From positions 236,752-300,751 of the forward strand of contig CAKZLU010000029.1 of the NCBI GenBank assembly GCA_937127245.1: 64,000 nucleotides of DNA. Reading direction: 5' to 3'. The notes beneath the pieces are model-generated. The model made no database searches. It was given only the letters and a program-made list of their open reading frames with translations, and was not told where the DNA came from. The DNA is from an uncultured Actinomycetes bacterium (GTDB taxonomy: Bacteria > Actinomycetota > Geothermincolia > Fen-727 > JACVIW01). The first letter of the stretch is position 1, and each line of letters begins with the position of its first letter. Shown here piece after piece: positions 45,798 to 54,217 of the stretch. Position numbers and translations under genes: made by a program.

Positions 45798-46818
45798 GCC
45801 TAAACCTGTCGGGATTCTCTCTTCGGTCTTTCTTTAATTTACTTTTGAACGAGGGGAAGGCATATGCGTGTATCACTTCCTTTTCAAAAATGAGCGCTGC
45901 GCCCGTGAGGTCTTTGTTTTTAAATCTGACATCTTCGCCCAACCCAGGCGAATTAGATACTTGCATTTCCATCCCGCAGACCATATTGATGAATCTCTTA
46001 GCGAGTTCTTTCGCTGCCTCAGGCTCTGTTTTTGTTTCCCTCCGGCTGATTACGTCGATTACGTATGACCGTAATATTTTCGCCCACATTTTCCTGAACA
46101 CTATGTTCTTGTCAAAAGCGTCAAGTCCCATCACTTTGTCCCCGGAGATTAAAATAGCCCCAGAGATCAAATCTCTTTCCGATTCTTTAAATTTCTCAAA
46201 ATCAAAATTTTCAATATATATCTCGATTCGATCTTCATTGGCTTTGAAATGGTCCTCGATACTGCAGGTCTGAGATAAAACGTCGTTCTCAGCAAGCCTT
46301 TCGCGAATGTCTTCCCAAATCATCTCCTGATCACTTGCAAATCTTCCCATCGGCACATTTGAGGTTACCGAAGCTGTTTTCATGCTGCGCAATTTCGTGG
46401 GCATCATGAAATAGACGGATTCAAAGTGTCTTTTCTCCGCATAATGCCATCTATGCTGCTCAACACAGGAAACGGGAATCGTGTTTTCAGTGTTGGGTGG
46501 TATAAGTATGGTTGTATTAACCACCCTTGTTTGCTTCGCTCCTTTAAGGATTTCTCCCTCACAGACAAGCACTTTCACATCTGAGCGGTTCATCAGCAGG
46601 ATTTCTCCCACCACCCCACCCCTGCCTTTCTCCAAAGCGAAGACAAGGTCCTTTTCCTGCGCCTCGGAATACGTAAGATAAAAGTTTTTCCCTTGTTTCA
46701 CAAGTAGTAACGGCACCATAGCAAGGTTCTCAAACGCGATGGGCGTACCCAGTTTATAGGAGGTCGGGCTTTTCCCGCAAAAAGTTTTGGTCAGGATCTC
46801 TGCTGCCGTCAGGGCCAT
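45790..46818 (-). CDS. ARPP-1 domain protein
   Basis: 342-residue protein of the ARPP-1 domain family, whose function is unknown. The family blocks are clear: YLTYSEAQEKDLV, VNRSDVKVLVCEGEILKGAKQ-like sequence, RVVNTTILIPPNTENTIPVSC and VEQHRWHY in the first 150 residues. The C-terminal half contains FMVCGMEM-like and SPGLGEDVRF stretches. AAAGGGAGCTGGTGAAA precedes the ATG at 46818; the longer frame from 46950 adds 44 unlikely residues. It stands between the Fe-S protein (convergent) and the histidine kinase. Confidence 0.8.
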   Translation of the reverse strand: MALTAAEILTKTFCGKSPTSYKLGTPIAFENLAMVPLLLVKQGKNFYLTYSEAQEKDLVFALEKGRGGVVGEILLMNRSDVKVLVCEGEILKGAKQTRVVNTTILIPPNTENTIPVSCVEQHRWHYAEKRHFESVYFMMPTKLRSMKTASVTSNVPMGRFASDQEMIWEDIRERLAENDVLSQTCSIEDHFKANEDRIEIYIENFDFEKFKESERDLISGAILISGDKVMGLDAFDKNIVFRKMWAKILRSYVIDVISRRETKTEPEAAKELAKRFINMVCGMEMQVSNSPGLGEDVRFKNKDLTGAALIFEKEVIHAYAFPSFKSKLKKDRRENPDRFRLD

Positions 46819-47086
46819 TTTCACCAGCTCCCTTTTTTTCTTGATTCGTGCTGCCGAGGGCGGAAAGCTCGCGTTTGCGGCATGACCAATCTTGCAATCT
46901 AAATGATAACAACCGGGTGTGACAGTTCTTTTACGGATCCTAAAGGTCAAGAGGTAGGTCCGCTAAAGAAACGGTATTGCGCGCCGTACCTTGCGGCAGT
47001 CCTTTTCGGGAGTCTGAAGACTAAGACGCGCGCACGAGGTGAAATTTCTTAAATCTTAAAAAGGCATTGGTGAACAGGGCGAGCGC

Positions 47087-49060
47087 TCATGCGGACTGGA
47101 GCGTGAAGTAAAATCGCGAACCTTTACCGGGCTCGCTTTCAAACCAGATATTTCCTCTATGCGCTTCCACAAGGGCTTTACAGATCGAAAGCCCGAGACC
47201 CGCGGCCTCGCTTGCTTTTCTCGGCGCTTTTGCGCCACTCAATTTGGTAAAAATCATTTCTCTTTTTCCCTCTGGAATGCCAATGCCCGTATCGGCAACG
47301 CAAATTTCGGCCATGTCATTTTCCTTCTTTTTAAGTGATATCGTTACTGACCCGCTGTCGGTGAACTTAACGGCGTTGCTCAAAAGGTTTATCATGACTT
47401 CCGCGATACGGTACGGGTCTGCATGGACAAGGAAAACGGGGCTTTCGCTTTTAAAAACTATGTTGAGTTTTTTCTTTCTTATTTCCGAGCTAAATAGATT
47501 TATTGCGTCGTTGATAATGGGAATAAGATTCGTGTCAGAAAAATTAAAGGTCATTATTCCCGCCTCGAGGGAAGCGAGGTCAAGCAAATTCTTCGCGAGC
47601 AGGCTCAGTCTCTCAATTGATAGGGAAAGCACTTCAATGGTGCGGTACTGCTCTTCGGACAGAAGTTTTGCGCATTCTCTGGTTAAAACTTCGAGTCCCA
47701 GTTTCAGAGACGTGAGCGGTGTTCTCAATTCATGGGCAGCGGTTCTCACGAAATCAAGCCTTGCCTCCTCGAGTTTTACGAAGTCTGTCAGATCCACAAG
47801 AATCTCGATAAGAGAGACACTCTCGCCCGTGTATTCCTCCAGGGGGGCCACTATGAGTTTTACGATGTGTTCGTTTCCCAATGAGTCAGTTATTTTCAGA
47901 TTATCCAAAATTTGAATCTTCCCTGTATCCCATGCACTGGTTTCCGCGGATTTTAACTCGTCATATTTTTCTTTTGGCATAAAAGAAGAAATCTCAAAAT
48001 CGCTCACTACTCCGGTTGATATATTGAAAAGGACTCTTGCCATACGGTTTGCGAAGATGTTCTTGCCCCCGGAATCCTTAATAAAAACACCCTCAGGAAG
48101 GTTATCTATAACCCTTTGCAGAAACCTCACCTCTTCGCTCAGCCTTTCTTTTCTTTTTCTGACAATTTCGGTACTCTTCCGTTCGAATTCGAGCGTTTCC
48201 AGCGCTGCTTTCGCGACTCGCTGCGCTTCCATCAATTTCGCTGTAACGGTAAGGTCACGCGCCATTAGAACCATGCCTATGGGTCTTCCTTTCAGTGTTT
48301 TTATTTGCCCAAAACTTATCGTCACCGGCAATCCGGACCCTGCTCTTGTCAGAAGAGTGTTCAAACCTATTGATCTAACATCGATTTGGTGACCGCGTTT
48401 GGAGGAATGGTCGCTTTCATATATCAAAGGCTCGGAAAATTGCGCTGATATATTAGTGCCCTGGAGTTTTCCAAAAGGGTATCCGAGCATATCGTATGCT
48501 GCTTTGTTGGCGTACGCAATTTTGCCTGTGCCATCTGTGATGAACACCGCGTCCTGGATACTCGATATTATTTCATCGCCGAAGCGGGATGTAATCGCCG
48601 TCATCAGGTCATATTTGGTGACCGCGTAGGCTATGACCACTCCCAAAAAGGGAAAGATGGCAACCGCATTTACCAGAGGGTATATTTTAAAGTAAGGCAG
48701 AAGGAAATCCGAGAGTAACCCAACGGTATTCGGTACTATTGAAGCTATAAAAACAAACCCGATTCTTCTTTTCTCATACCCGCGCTCGGAATTTAGATAT
48801 TTACTTGCAAGTATAATCAGCCCAAAAAGGAATGCGAGCGCTAAATATACCATCGAGTAGATTCTCAGCGGACCGCGAATTTCCCAATATCCTCCGTAGG
48901 GGGATATGGTAAAACCTTTAAAAACGAGTGGAGTGAATACTGTCATGCAAACCCAAAAGATGGCGGGCAGGTAGAGCGCGAGGTATGTGAACCACCACTG
49001 CAGGGCTTTGTTGTTTTCCGTAAGCGCAAGGCAAAAATGGATATAGGCTGCACCGGACAT
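47087..49060 (-). CDS. Sensor histidine kinase, separated from its first two helices by an amber stop
   Basis: 657-residue frame. It begins with the remaining helices of an N-terminal 7TM sensor domain (about residues 15-165), then one PAS domain (SIQDAVFITDGTGKIAYANK), a coiled region, a second PAS (NLPEGVFIKDSGGKNIFANR), a HisKA dimerisation domain with the phospho-acceptor in HELRTPLTSLK, and an HATPase domain with NLLSNAVKFT, DTGIG and GLGLSICKALVEAHRG. In the same frame, 49064-49279 codes for the missing first helices; a TAG at 49064-49066 divides them, where relatives have Trp. Translation could restart at this ATG. No response regulator gene is adjacent. Confidence 0.75.
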   Translation of the reverse strand: MSGAAYIHFCLALTENNKALQWWFTYLALYLPAIFWVCMTVFTPLVFKGFTISPYGGYWEIRGPLRIYSMVYLALAFLFGLIILASKYLNSERGYEKRRIGFVFIASIVPNTVGLLSDFLLPYFKIYPLVNAVAIFPFLGVVIAYAVTKYDLMTAITSRFGDEIISSIQDAVFITDGTGKIAYANKAAYDMLGYPFGKLQGTNISAQFSEPLIYESDHSSKRGHQIDVRSIGLNTLLTRAGSGLPVTISFGQIKTLKGRPIGMVLMARDLTVTAKLMEAQRVAKAALETLEFERKSTEIVRKRKERLSEEVRFLQRVIDNLPEGVFIKDSGGKNIFANRMARVLFNISTGVVSDFEISSFMPKEKYDELKSAETSAWDTGKIQILDNLKITDSLGNEHIVKLIVAPLEEYTGESVSLIEILVDLTDFVKLEEARLDFVRTAAHELRTPLTSLKLGLEVLTRECAKLLSEEQYRTIEVLSLSIERLSLLAKNLLDLASLEAGIMTFNFSDTNLIPIINDAINLFSSEIRKKKLNIVFKSESPVFLVHADPYRIAEVMINLLSNAVKFTDSGSVTISLKKKENDMAEICVADTGIGIPEGKREMIFTKLSGAKAPRKASEAAGLGLSICKALVEAHRGNIWFESEPGKGSRFYFTLQSA

Positions 49061-49063
49061 GCA

Positions 49064-49279
49064 CTAACCGAGGCTTCCCAGTTTTGCGCCGAAACTCGCC
49101 ATTTGCAGGTTCTCGGCGACTTTCATCAGGAATTCTCCCGCCGCCCATAGGATTAAAGTGGTAATTGTTGCAAGGAAAAGTTTGTTAACTCTGGAGTTGG
49201 GATTGCGGTAATAAACGTAGAGTCCTATGGCGAGACTCGCCACCACGGAAAGAAGCGGTAGTAATTCCCTTACGTTCAT
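49064..49279 (-). pseudogene. Detached N-terminal helices of the histidine kinase
   Basis: From ATG at 49279 (GAGGACTGATA before it) the frame reads NVRELLPLLSVVASLAIGLY, then NPNSRVNKLFLATITTL, LILWAAGEFLMK and FGAKLGSLG before TAG. It is the usual start of a 7TM histidine-kinase sensor domain (R-N-P-x-S-x-x-N-x-x-F). It is in frame with the kinase body downstream, so a single nonsense codon, probably TGG to TAG, interrupts one gene. Confidence 0.75.
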
Positions 49280-49426
49280 ATTATCAGTCCTCACAAAACA
49301 TACAAGTTTGGATGCATCTCAGAGTTTCAGGAATTTGAGACAATCCGACCTCCATGTCGTGACCTTGAATGAAATTCTATCAGTTCGAGTGACATTTTGC
49401 GTGAGCGGTTTTAAAAAGCAGTTCCA

Positions 49427-50071
49427 TCAACGTATTGAAGCGTCTTTAAGTCGAACCTCGAACCAGTCTGGAATGGAAAGGCGAGTAAAACCGAGGTAAG
49501 GAGCAAAAACTGCTTGAGCGCCTGGTTGGTTCGGGCTTTGGGGCTTTTCTTTCAGAAGGAAAGCCTCCCTTTCACCCCAAGGCGTGGGTTCCTTAACTAA
49601 TTTTTCAACCGCCATCTTCTTGGGCGTGGTGTTACCTCTTATCTCTGTCGAATATTCCTCGCCTACGCGCAGCGGCTCCTTAAGCCAAATGTAAGGCTCT
49701 TTGAAGAAGACTGGCGGGGACCCCATCTTCCGCACGCCCAGAAGCTTGACTTCACCCGGAGAGACTTCAAGAAAAAGCCCTTCTTCGCTAAGTTTGAAAG
49801 CGCCAGCGCTCCCGCTTACGGACATGTCGAGTACTTCCCGGGAAAGCCCGAACCCGGGGTCTGGTTTCTGTATTGTTATCTCCAGTTCAATCGGGACATT
49901 CTCCTCGGTACCAACATAGAGCCATGAGTTTCCCTCGACGAGCGCGAAGTAAGATTCGCTTCTCGGCGCCCTGCGCAGGCATCCTGCCGGGATGATGGTA
50001 AAAATCAAAACACAGATGAAAAGAAGGATGCGTTCTTTTGGAAAGGACGCATGTTGTTTATTGACGCGCAT
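49427..50071 (-). CDS. Hypothetical lipoprotein
   Basis: 214-residue predicted lipoprotein: basic N-terminus, hydrophobic segment ILLFICVLIFTII and lipobox IPAGC. The mature part opens with YFALVEGNSWLYVG, a pattern common in exported proteins of unknown role, and is otherwise beta-rich with APYLGFTRL near the C-terminus. I do not recognise a functional family. It is upstream of the kinase gene in the same direction, 148 bp from the restored kinase start, so a sensor accessory role is possible but unproven. Confidence 0.7.
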   Translation of the reverse strand: MRVNKQHASFPKERILLFICVLIFTIIPAGCLRRAPRSESYFALVEGNSWLYVGTEENVPIELEITIQKPDPGFGLSREVLDMSVSGSAGAFKLSEEGLFLEVSPGEVKLLGVRKMGSPPVFFKEPYIWLKEPLRVGEEYSTEIRGNTTPKKMAVEKLVKEPTPWGEREAFLLKEKPQSPNQPGAQAVFAPYLGFTRLSIPDWFEVRLKDASIR

Positions 50072-50343
50072 TTTTCAATCCCTCGTACAGAGAAACGCTT
50101 TCGAATTTTCGCAGGTCTATTTTATCTCAGGAGCCTGCGCATGGAGTTATCCGTTTAAGAAATCGCGGGTGTTATGGATTACCTTTGTGAATAGAAAATA
50201 GGGAATATCCAAACTCGCAATTTTCTTTCCGATATTTAAGTTATTACTCTTTTAGGTATGGTTTCACTAATTCTTATCAATCATATGTTGAGTGCGCCCG
50301 TTGTTCAGACCGCATGAGAACGGGTCAAGGGGCTGCAGCCTTC

Positions 50344-50378
50344 GTTTCCGGTCAGTCACCCTGCGGTTTGCCGGAAAC
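50344..50378. other. Hairpin downstream of the redoxin operon
   Basis: GTTTCCGG (50344-50351) pairs with CCGGAAAC (50371-50378) around a 19-nt loop, 45 bp past the stop of the rubredoxin-like gene on the minus strand. It lacks a T run, so termination is uncertain. From 50072 to 50343 I see nothing else. Confidence 0.35.
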
Positions 50379-50422
50379 CTGTCCGTGCTGGTGGTTCTTA
50401 TCGAGACGGAATTTATCCTTGG

Positions 50423-50584
50423 TCATTGTTTGGCGAATTCGAAGATTTCGAATCTATCCTTTGTAACACCGCATATTGGGCATATTTCCGGCGGACTGGT
50501 GCGAGCGCAAAGGTAACCGCAAACGCGGCACCGCCATACCAAGACCGGTTTTTCTCTTTTTTCCTCTTTGCCTTGGGTCTCCAT
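50423..50584 (-). CDS. Rubredoxin-like protein (53 residues)
   Basis: From ATG at 50584 the frame reads METQGKEEKREKPVLVWRCR and VCGYLCARTSPPEICPICGV, ending FEIFEFAKQ. Two CxxC pairs (CRVCGY and CPICGV) give a rubredoxin-type FeS4 or Zn site, with a charged N-terminal tail and a shortened loop compared with true rubredoxins. The open frame reaches back to the stop of the FTR gene, so a longer start is possible; AAAGGAA lies directly before the ATG. It is the third gene of the redoxin operon. Confidence 0.8.
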   Translation of the reverse strand: METQGKEEKREKPVLVWRCRVCGYLCARTSPPEICPICGVTKDRFEIFEFAKQ

Positions 50585-50662
50585 TTCCTTTATTTGTCTG
50601 CGCTCCGGTATCGATCTGACTTTTATGATTCCTTCCAGGACACGCCCGGATACGTATAACCC

Positions 50663-50926
50663 TCAGTAACAGGCTCCGTACTCTTCGGTATCTTCATCGC
50701 GGTAGTCACACGGGCAAATTATGTCGAGGTCTTTTTCTCGGCTTCCTCCCGAAAGCCTACACGGGCACAATGGGTACCCATATCTTTTGATGTTTTTCAG
50801 AATTCCTTCAACGACCGGGTACGTAACGCTCATATCAGGGTTCAAATGATAACCGCGTTCCTCACTTCTTGAAGAAAGGTCGGATATGTATTTTCTTACT
50901 TCATCTTCCGGGATTGCGTAATTCAA
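50663..50926 (-). CDS. Ferredoxin-thioredoxin reductase catalytic (beta) subunit family
   Basis: 87-residue FTR beta-chain. It carries PLCPCRLSGG, then DIICPCDYRDEDTEEYGACY, the Cys set that holds the 4Fe-4S cluster and the redox disulfide. Such proteins take electrons from ferredoxin one at a time and reduce a disulfide on a thioredoxin or glutaredoxin. No variable (alpha) chain is seen. It starts 4 bp inside the upstream redoxin gene, so both are coupled, and a rubredoxin-like gene follows. Confidence 0.93.
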   Translation of the reverse strand: MNYAIPEDEVRKYISDLSSRSEERGYHLNPDMSVTYPVVEGILKNIKRYGYPLCPCRLSGGSREKDLDIICPCDYRDEDTEEYGACY

Positions 50927-51213
50927 AGGATTTTCTCCCTGTAGGCGTCTTCGTTAAATCCCACGATCACGTCATTTTCATCGATAACAAGCGTGGGGAA
51001 GCTTCTGTTGGGGTTCCATTTGAACGCTTCTTCAAGAACTTCTTTCTGTTCATCTCCATCAAGAAGATCGACATATACGTATCTATAACCCACGTTGCTT
51101 CCTTCAAGAAACTCCCTTGCTTTCCTGCACCAACCGCAAGTGCTCAGCGCGAACAGAACGAGGTCATGGTCATTTCTTGTGCCCTCCACTTGTTGGAGAC
51201 ATGCAAAATCCAT
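50923..51213 (-). CDS. Glutaredoxin/thioredoxin-like redoxin with CGWC site
   Basis: 96-residue redoxin of thioredoxin fold. The active site is LSTCGWCRKAREFL (CGWC, residues about 26-29), followed by the cis-Pro region SFPTLVID. It resembles glutaredoxins in length, but lacks a clear glutathione-binding signature, as is usual in anaerobes. It is the first gene of the operon and overlaps the FTR beta gene by 4 bp, so it is the likely disulfide substrate of that reductase. AGGAGGAACAAG precedes the ATG. Confidence 0.92.
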   Translation of the reverse strand: MDFACLQQVEGTRNDHDLVLFALSTCGWCRKAREFLEGSNVGYRYVYVDLLDGDEQKEVLEEAFKWNPNRSFPTLVIDENDVIVGFNEDAYREKIL

Positions 51214-51319
51214 CTTGTTCCTCCTGTTTATTCAAATTAACTGCTGCGTTAAGACTATGTCTGAAGTGGTTCTTTTTTCAATGACATATATCAAAAGTTA
51301 TTCATAATATCCGTAACTC

Positions 51320-51428
51320 GCTTTACGCTTTTCGTCGTTACAAGCACGGAGTTTCGCGGTTGCGCTCCGACCACCCGCCACCCGCAACACCTGCTTTACA
51401 CTTTTCATTGCTATAAGGATGGAGTTTC
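51320..51428. repeat. 36-bp imperfect direct repeat pair
   Basis: GCTTTACGCTTTTC... (51320-51355) recurs as GCTTTACACTTTTC... (51393-51428), both ending GGAGTTTC, with 29 of 36 identical positions by my count and a 73-bp period. It lies between the redoxin operon and the UxaA-type genes. The remaining 51214-51619 shows no gene; the upstream extension of the SAF gene frame here looks non-coding. Confidence 0.4.
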
Positions 51429-51619
51429 TCTTGTTTAGGAATAATAGGAACGCTTTTATGAACCGAACGTATTTCTGGAGTTTCTTAAGGCTTTTCTCTT
51501 TTTTGGTGGGAAATGTATGTTGTAGAAAGGCAATTTTAGTAGTATTAAAAAACAGTTCCAGTTACATCACGTTTGTTATGTTTTCCGCGTGTCAGAAATT
51601 GCCTAGGGGGAATCTTGAG

Positions 51620-51895
51620 ATGAATGATACTGCCGGGATAAAAGCGCTCTTAATCCACCCGCGTGATAATGTCGCCGTTGCCCTGGAAGATGTAAGTCCG
51701 GGCGCGCAGGTTCCTCTCTCCGATGGGAGAGTCGTTACAGCAAAAACAGAAATTCCGCAGGCGCACAAGATAGCGCTTAAGAGGATAGATTCGGGTGGGG
51801 CGGTGGTAAAGTACGGGGAAATAATTGGATTTGCCAAACTTGTGATTGAAGAGGGTGAATGGGTGCACACCCATAACCTGTCCTACGAGGAGTGA
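51620..51895 (+). CDS. UxaA/SuyA-type SAF domain small subunit
   Basis: 91-residue SAF-domain protein, the small subunit of split altronate dehydratase-type lyases. It reads IHPRDNVAVALEDVSPGAQV, IPQAHKIALKRI and VKYGEIIGFA, the standard SAF pattern with the HKIAL turn. The long open frame from 51419 is not supported; the ATG at 51620 is preceded by GGGGGAATCTTGAG. Its stop lies 5 bp before the ATG of the large subunit. The pair could be altronate dehydratase, galactarate-type dehydratase, or (2R)-sulfolactate sulfo-lyase (SuyAB), which has the same architecture. Confidence 0.88.
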   Translation: MNDTAGIKALLIHPRDNVAVALEDVSPGAQVPLSDGRVVTAKTEIPQAHKIALKRIDSGGAVVKYGEIIGFAKLVIEEGEWVHTHNLSYEE

Positions 51896-51900
51896 GAAAG

Positions 51901-53061
51901 ATGAGCGATTTTCTCGGGTTTATAAGGTCAGACGGACTTGTGGGGATAAGGAATCATGTTCTTGTTTTGCCGACCGTATCATGCGCTAACGGAACAGTTG
52001 ACCTTATCAGGAAGATTCTGCCCGAAGTTACAAGCGTTTTTCATTCCCATGGTTGCGGTAGAGCCGGAAAGGACCTCGAAATTCACATGAGAACGCTTGT
52101 GAATATAGGGAAAAATCCAAACGTGGCTGCTGTGGTTGTGGTGGGTTTAGGCTGCGAGGTCATTAAAGCGGACTGGATCGCCTCCGGGATTTCTGCCAGC
52201 GGAAAGCCAGTAGAAATAGTGGAGATTCAAAAGGAAGGCGGCTCAAGAAGCACTGCTGAAAAAGCAGTCGAAATCTGCAAGTCTTTTCTTGAGTCGGTGG
52301 AAAAACACCAAAGAGAGCCCGCAAGCTTCGCTGAGGTGTTGCTGGGTCTTGAGTGCGGAGGGTCGGACGCGTTTTCGGGAATAACCGCCAACCCGGCAGT
52401 GGGTCTGGTTTCCGACTGGCTGGTATCTAAGGGCGGCACTGTAATTCTCACTGAGAACACCGAGATGATAGGTACAAGTCATATTCTTAAGAGAAGGGCG
52501 ATAAATCCTGAGGTTGCTTGCAAAGTGGAAAGCGTAATTGTTGAGGCGGAAGAGCGTACGAAGAACGTTCTCGGGCCGATGGCTTCCATAGTGATAGCGC
52601 CGGGTAATATGGATGGGGGAATGACAACCATCCAGGAAAAGTCACTCGGTTGCATCACGAAGGCAGGTTCTACCCAGATATTAGAAGTGGTTGATTACGG
52701 GATGAGCCCGACAGAAAAAGGGCTGATTATTATGGACGGGCCGGGCTACGACACCGAGTCAATGGCCGGATTGGCGGCTGGCGGGGCGCAGGTGATACTT
52801 TTCACAACCGGGAGAGGAACCCCTGCCGGTTTCCCTTGTGTGCCGGTAATAAAGATAGCCAGCAACTCTAACACATATAAAGCGATGGAGGATGATATAG
52901 ATATAAACGCTGGGGTTATGCTTGAAGGGGAGAGTCTACAATGCGTATCGGAGATGATTATCAATAAGCTGGTGGCAGTCTTAAACGGCGAGAAAACGAG
53001 GTCCGAGTACAACAGCCTCGACGGAGTTCTTTGCCTGTACACGAGTCTTCCGTCCTTTTGA
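51901..53061 (+). CDS. UxaA/GarD/SuyB-type lyase large subunit
   Basis: 386-residue catalytic subunit of the altronate/galactarate dehydratase superfamily. Family blocks are GFIRSDGLVGIRNHVLVLPT at the N-terminus, HSHGCGR, GLGCEV, GLECGGSDAFSGITANPAVG, and PAGFPCVPVIKIASN near the C-terminus, with the Cys and His that bind Fe. The enzyme splits water (or sulfite) from a hydroxy acid. Sequence alone does not decide between sugar acids and sulfolactate. GGAGTGAGAAAG precedes the ATG at 51901. A dipeptidase gene follows after 30 bp. Confidence 0.9.
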   Translation: MSDFLGFIRSDGLVGIRNHVLVLPTVSCANGTVDLIRKILPEVTSVFHSHGCGRAGKDLEIHMRTLVNIGKNPNVAAVVVVGLGCEVIKADWIASGISASGKPVEIVEIQKEGGSRSTAEKAVEICKSFLESVEKHQREPASFAEVLLGLECGGSDAFSGITANPAVGLVSDWLVSKGGTVILTENTEMIGTSHILKRRAINPEVACKVESVIVEAEERTKNVLGPMASIVIAPGNMDGGMTTIQEKSLGCITKAGSTQILEVVDYGMSPTEKGLIIMDGPGYDTESMAGLAAGGAQVILFTTGRGTPAGFPCVPVIKIASNSNTYKAMEDDIDINAGVMLEGESLQCVSEMIINKLVAVLNGEKTRSEYNSLDGVLCLYTSLPSF

Positions 53062-53091
53062 AGTGCGGCGGTCTGGTGAAAGGAGGTTTAA

Positions 53092-54144
53092 TTGCTCAAG
53101 GAATTTCACAGCATAATCGTGAGTGAAGAAGTGCTTGAGTTTCACAAAAGAGCACTTGTCATTGACCTTCATACCGATTGCCTCATTGCTTCAAGAGTTC
53201 TGGGGCTGGACCTCGGCAAGAGACATAGGGCACCGTGGGGTTTATCATCACCCTGGTTTCTGCACGCGGATATCCCGAAAATGCGTGAGGGGGGCATTGA
53301 TGCCGTTTTCTTTGGGATAGTGACCCATCCGCTACCATTAGGCGCATACGACAGGGCGTGGAGAAATATCAAGTTTGCTCATTACACTTTCCGCAAACAT
53401 TCCGATCGTTTATTTTTTACGCTTAAGTCCGATGACATAATCGAGGCAAAAAGGAAGGGTAAAATCGCCGCTCTTCTTGGGGTTGAGGGGATGCACATGC
53501 TCAACGGGGCAGTCGACCGCATATCGGATTTTTATGATAAGGGCGTAAGGTATATTACCATGGCTCATTTCACTTCCAACAAGTTTGCGGCAAGCTCAGC
53601 GGACCCGTTTAAGAAAGAATTCAAGCTTGGGAAGAAGGGCGTTGAGGCTGTTGAGCTCATGAATGAACTCGGGATGATGATAGATGTTAGTCACACTCAC
53701 TCGGATGTGCTCAGGGATGTCTGCCGTATAAGCACAGCGCCCGTGATCGCGAGCCATACGGCTACACGCGCTTTAAGACCCGTGTTCAGAAATATGAGTG
53801 ACAATGATATCAAGATTGTGGCTGAAACGGGCGGGGTCATCGGTCTGATATATGCAAGCGACTGGCTTTCAGGTGGAATAAGACGGACAAACCTTTCCGC
53901 CGTCGTGGACCACGCTGACCATATAAAAAAGATAGTGGGCACTGATTTTATCGCGCTCGGTTCGGATTGGGACGGATTCATAAGAACGCCGAGGGAAATG
54001 AAAGACGCGTCTGACCTCCCAGCGCTTACCCAGTTGTTCTTTGAAAGAGGATATAAGCATGAAGAAGTAGAGAAGATTTTGGGGCTGAATTTTTTGAGGG
54101 TTTTTCGACAGGTTGAGTCCAATTCGGGGCGCTATGGGACATAA
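53092..54144 (+). CDS. Membrane dipeptidase (peptidase M19) family protein
   Basis: 350-residue zinc dipeptidase of the renal dipeptidase family. The metal and active-site blocks are visible: VIDLHTDCL (H-x-D), LGVEGMHML, IDVSHTHSD, PVIASHTATRALRP and ALGSDWDGF. AAAGGAGGTTTAA precedes the TTG start. It follows the UxaA/SuyAB-type pair and probably shares its transcript. In Actinobacteria and Firmicutes, such enzymes also hydrolyse D-amino acid or cyclic compounds, so the substrate is open. Confidence 0.92.
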   Translation: MLKEFHSIIVSEEVLEFHKRALVIDLHTDCLIASRVLGLDLGKRHRAPWGLSSPWFLHADIPKMREGGIDAVFFGIVTHPLPLGAYDRAWRNIKFAHYTFRKHSDRLFFTLKSDDIIEAKRKGKIAALLGVEGMHMLNGAVDRISDFYDKGVRYITMAHFTSNKFAASSADPFKKEFKLGKKGVEAVELMNELGMMIDVSHTHSDVLRDVCRISTAPVIASHTATRALRPVFRNMSDNDIKIVAETGGVIGLIYASDWLSGGIRRTNLSAVVDHADHIKKIVGTDFIALGSDWDGFIRTPREMKDASDLPALTQLFFERGYKHEEVEKILGLNFLRVFRQVESNSGRYGT

Positions 54145-54217
54145 CCTTGTTTTTGAAAATAAGAAATTTCCGGGTGTATGATTTTCTGTGCCTTTCCCAC
54201 TTATTTCCGGGATCGAC

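Noticed and set aside
45559..45837. 92-codon frame overlapping the Fe-S protein stop
   Set aside because: No recognisable features; the opposite strand gives more sensible coding sequence (the short ORF after ARPP-1).
19499..49066. TAG or TGA recoding (pyrrolysine, selenocysteine or Trp) as an explanation for in-frame stops
   Set aside because: Both TAG and TGA end intact genes here (ppdK and rubredoxin TAG; glyS and ARPP-1 TGA), the broken genes contain both stops and indels, and no SECIS-like or Pyl context was seen.
51419..51619. N-terminal extension of the SAF-domain protein
   Set aside because: Hydrophobic, AT-rich and not part of the family; it includes one copy end of the direct repeat, and a good start lies at 51620.
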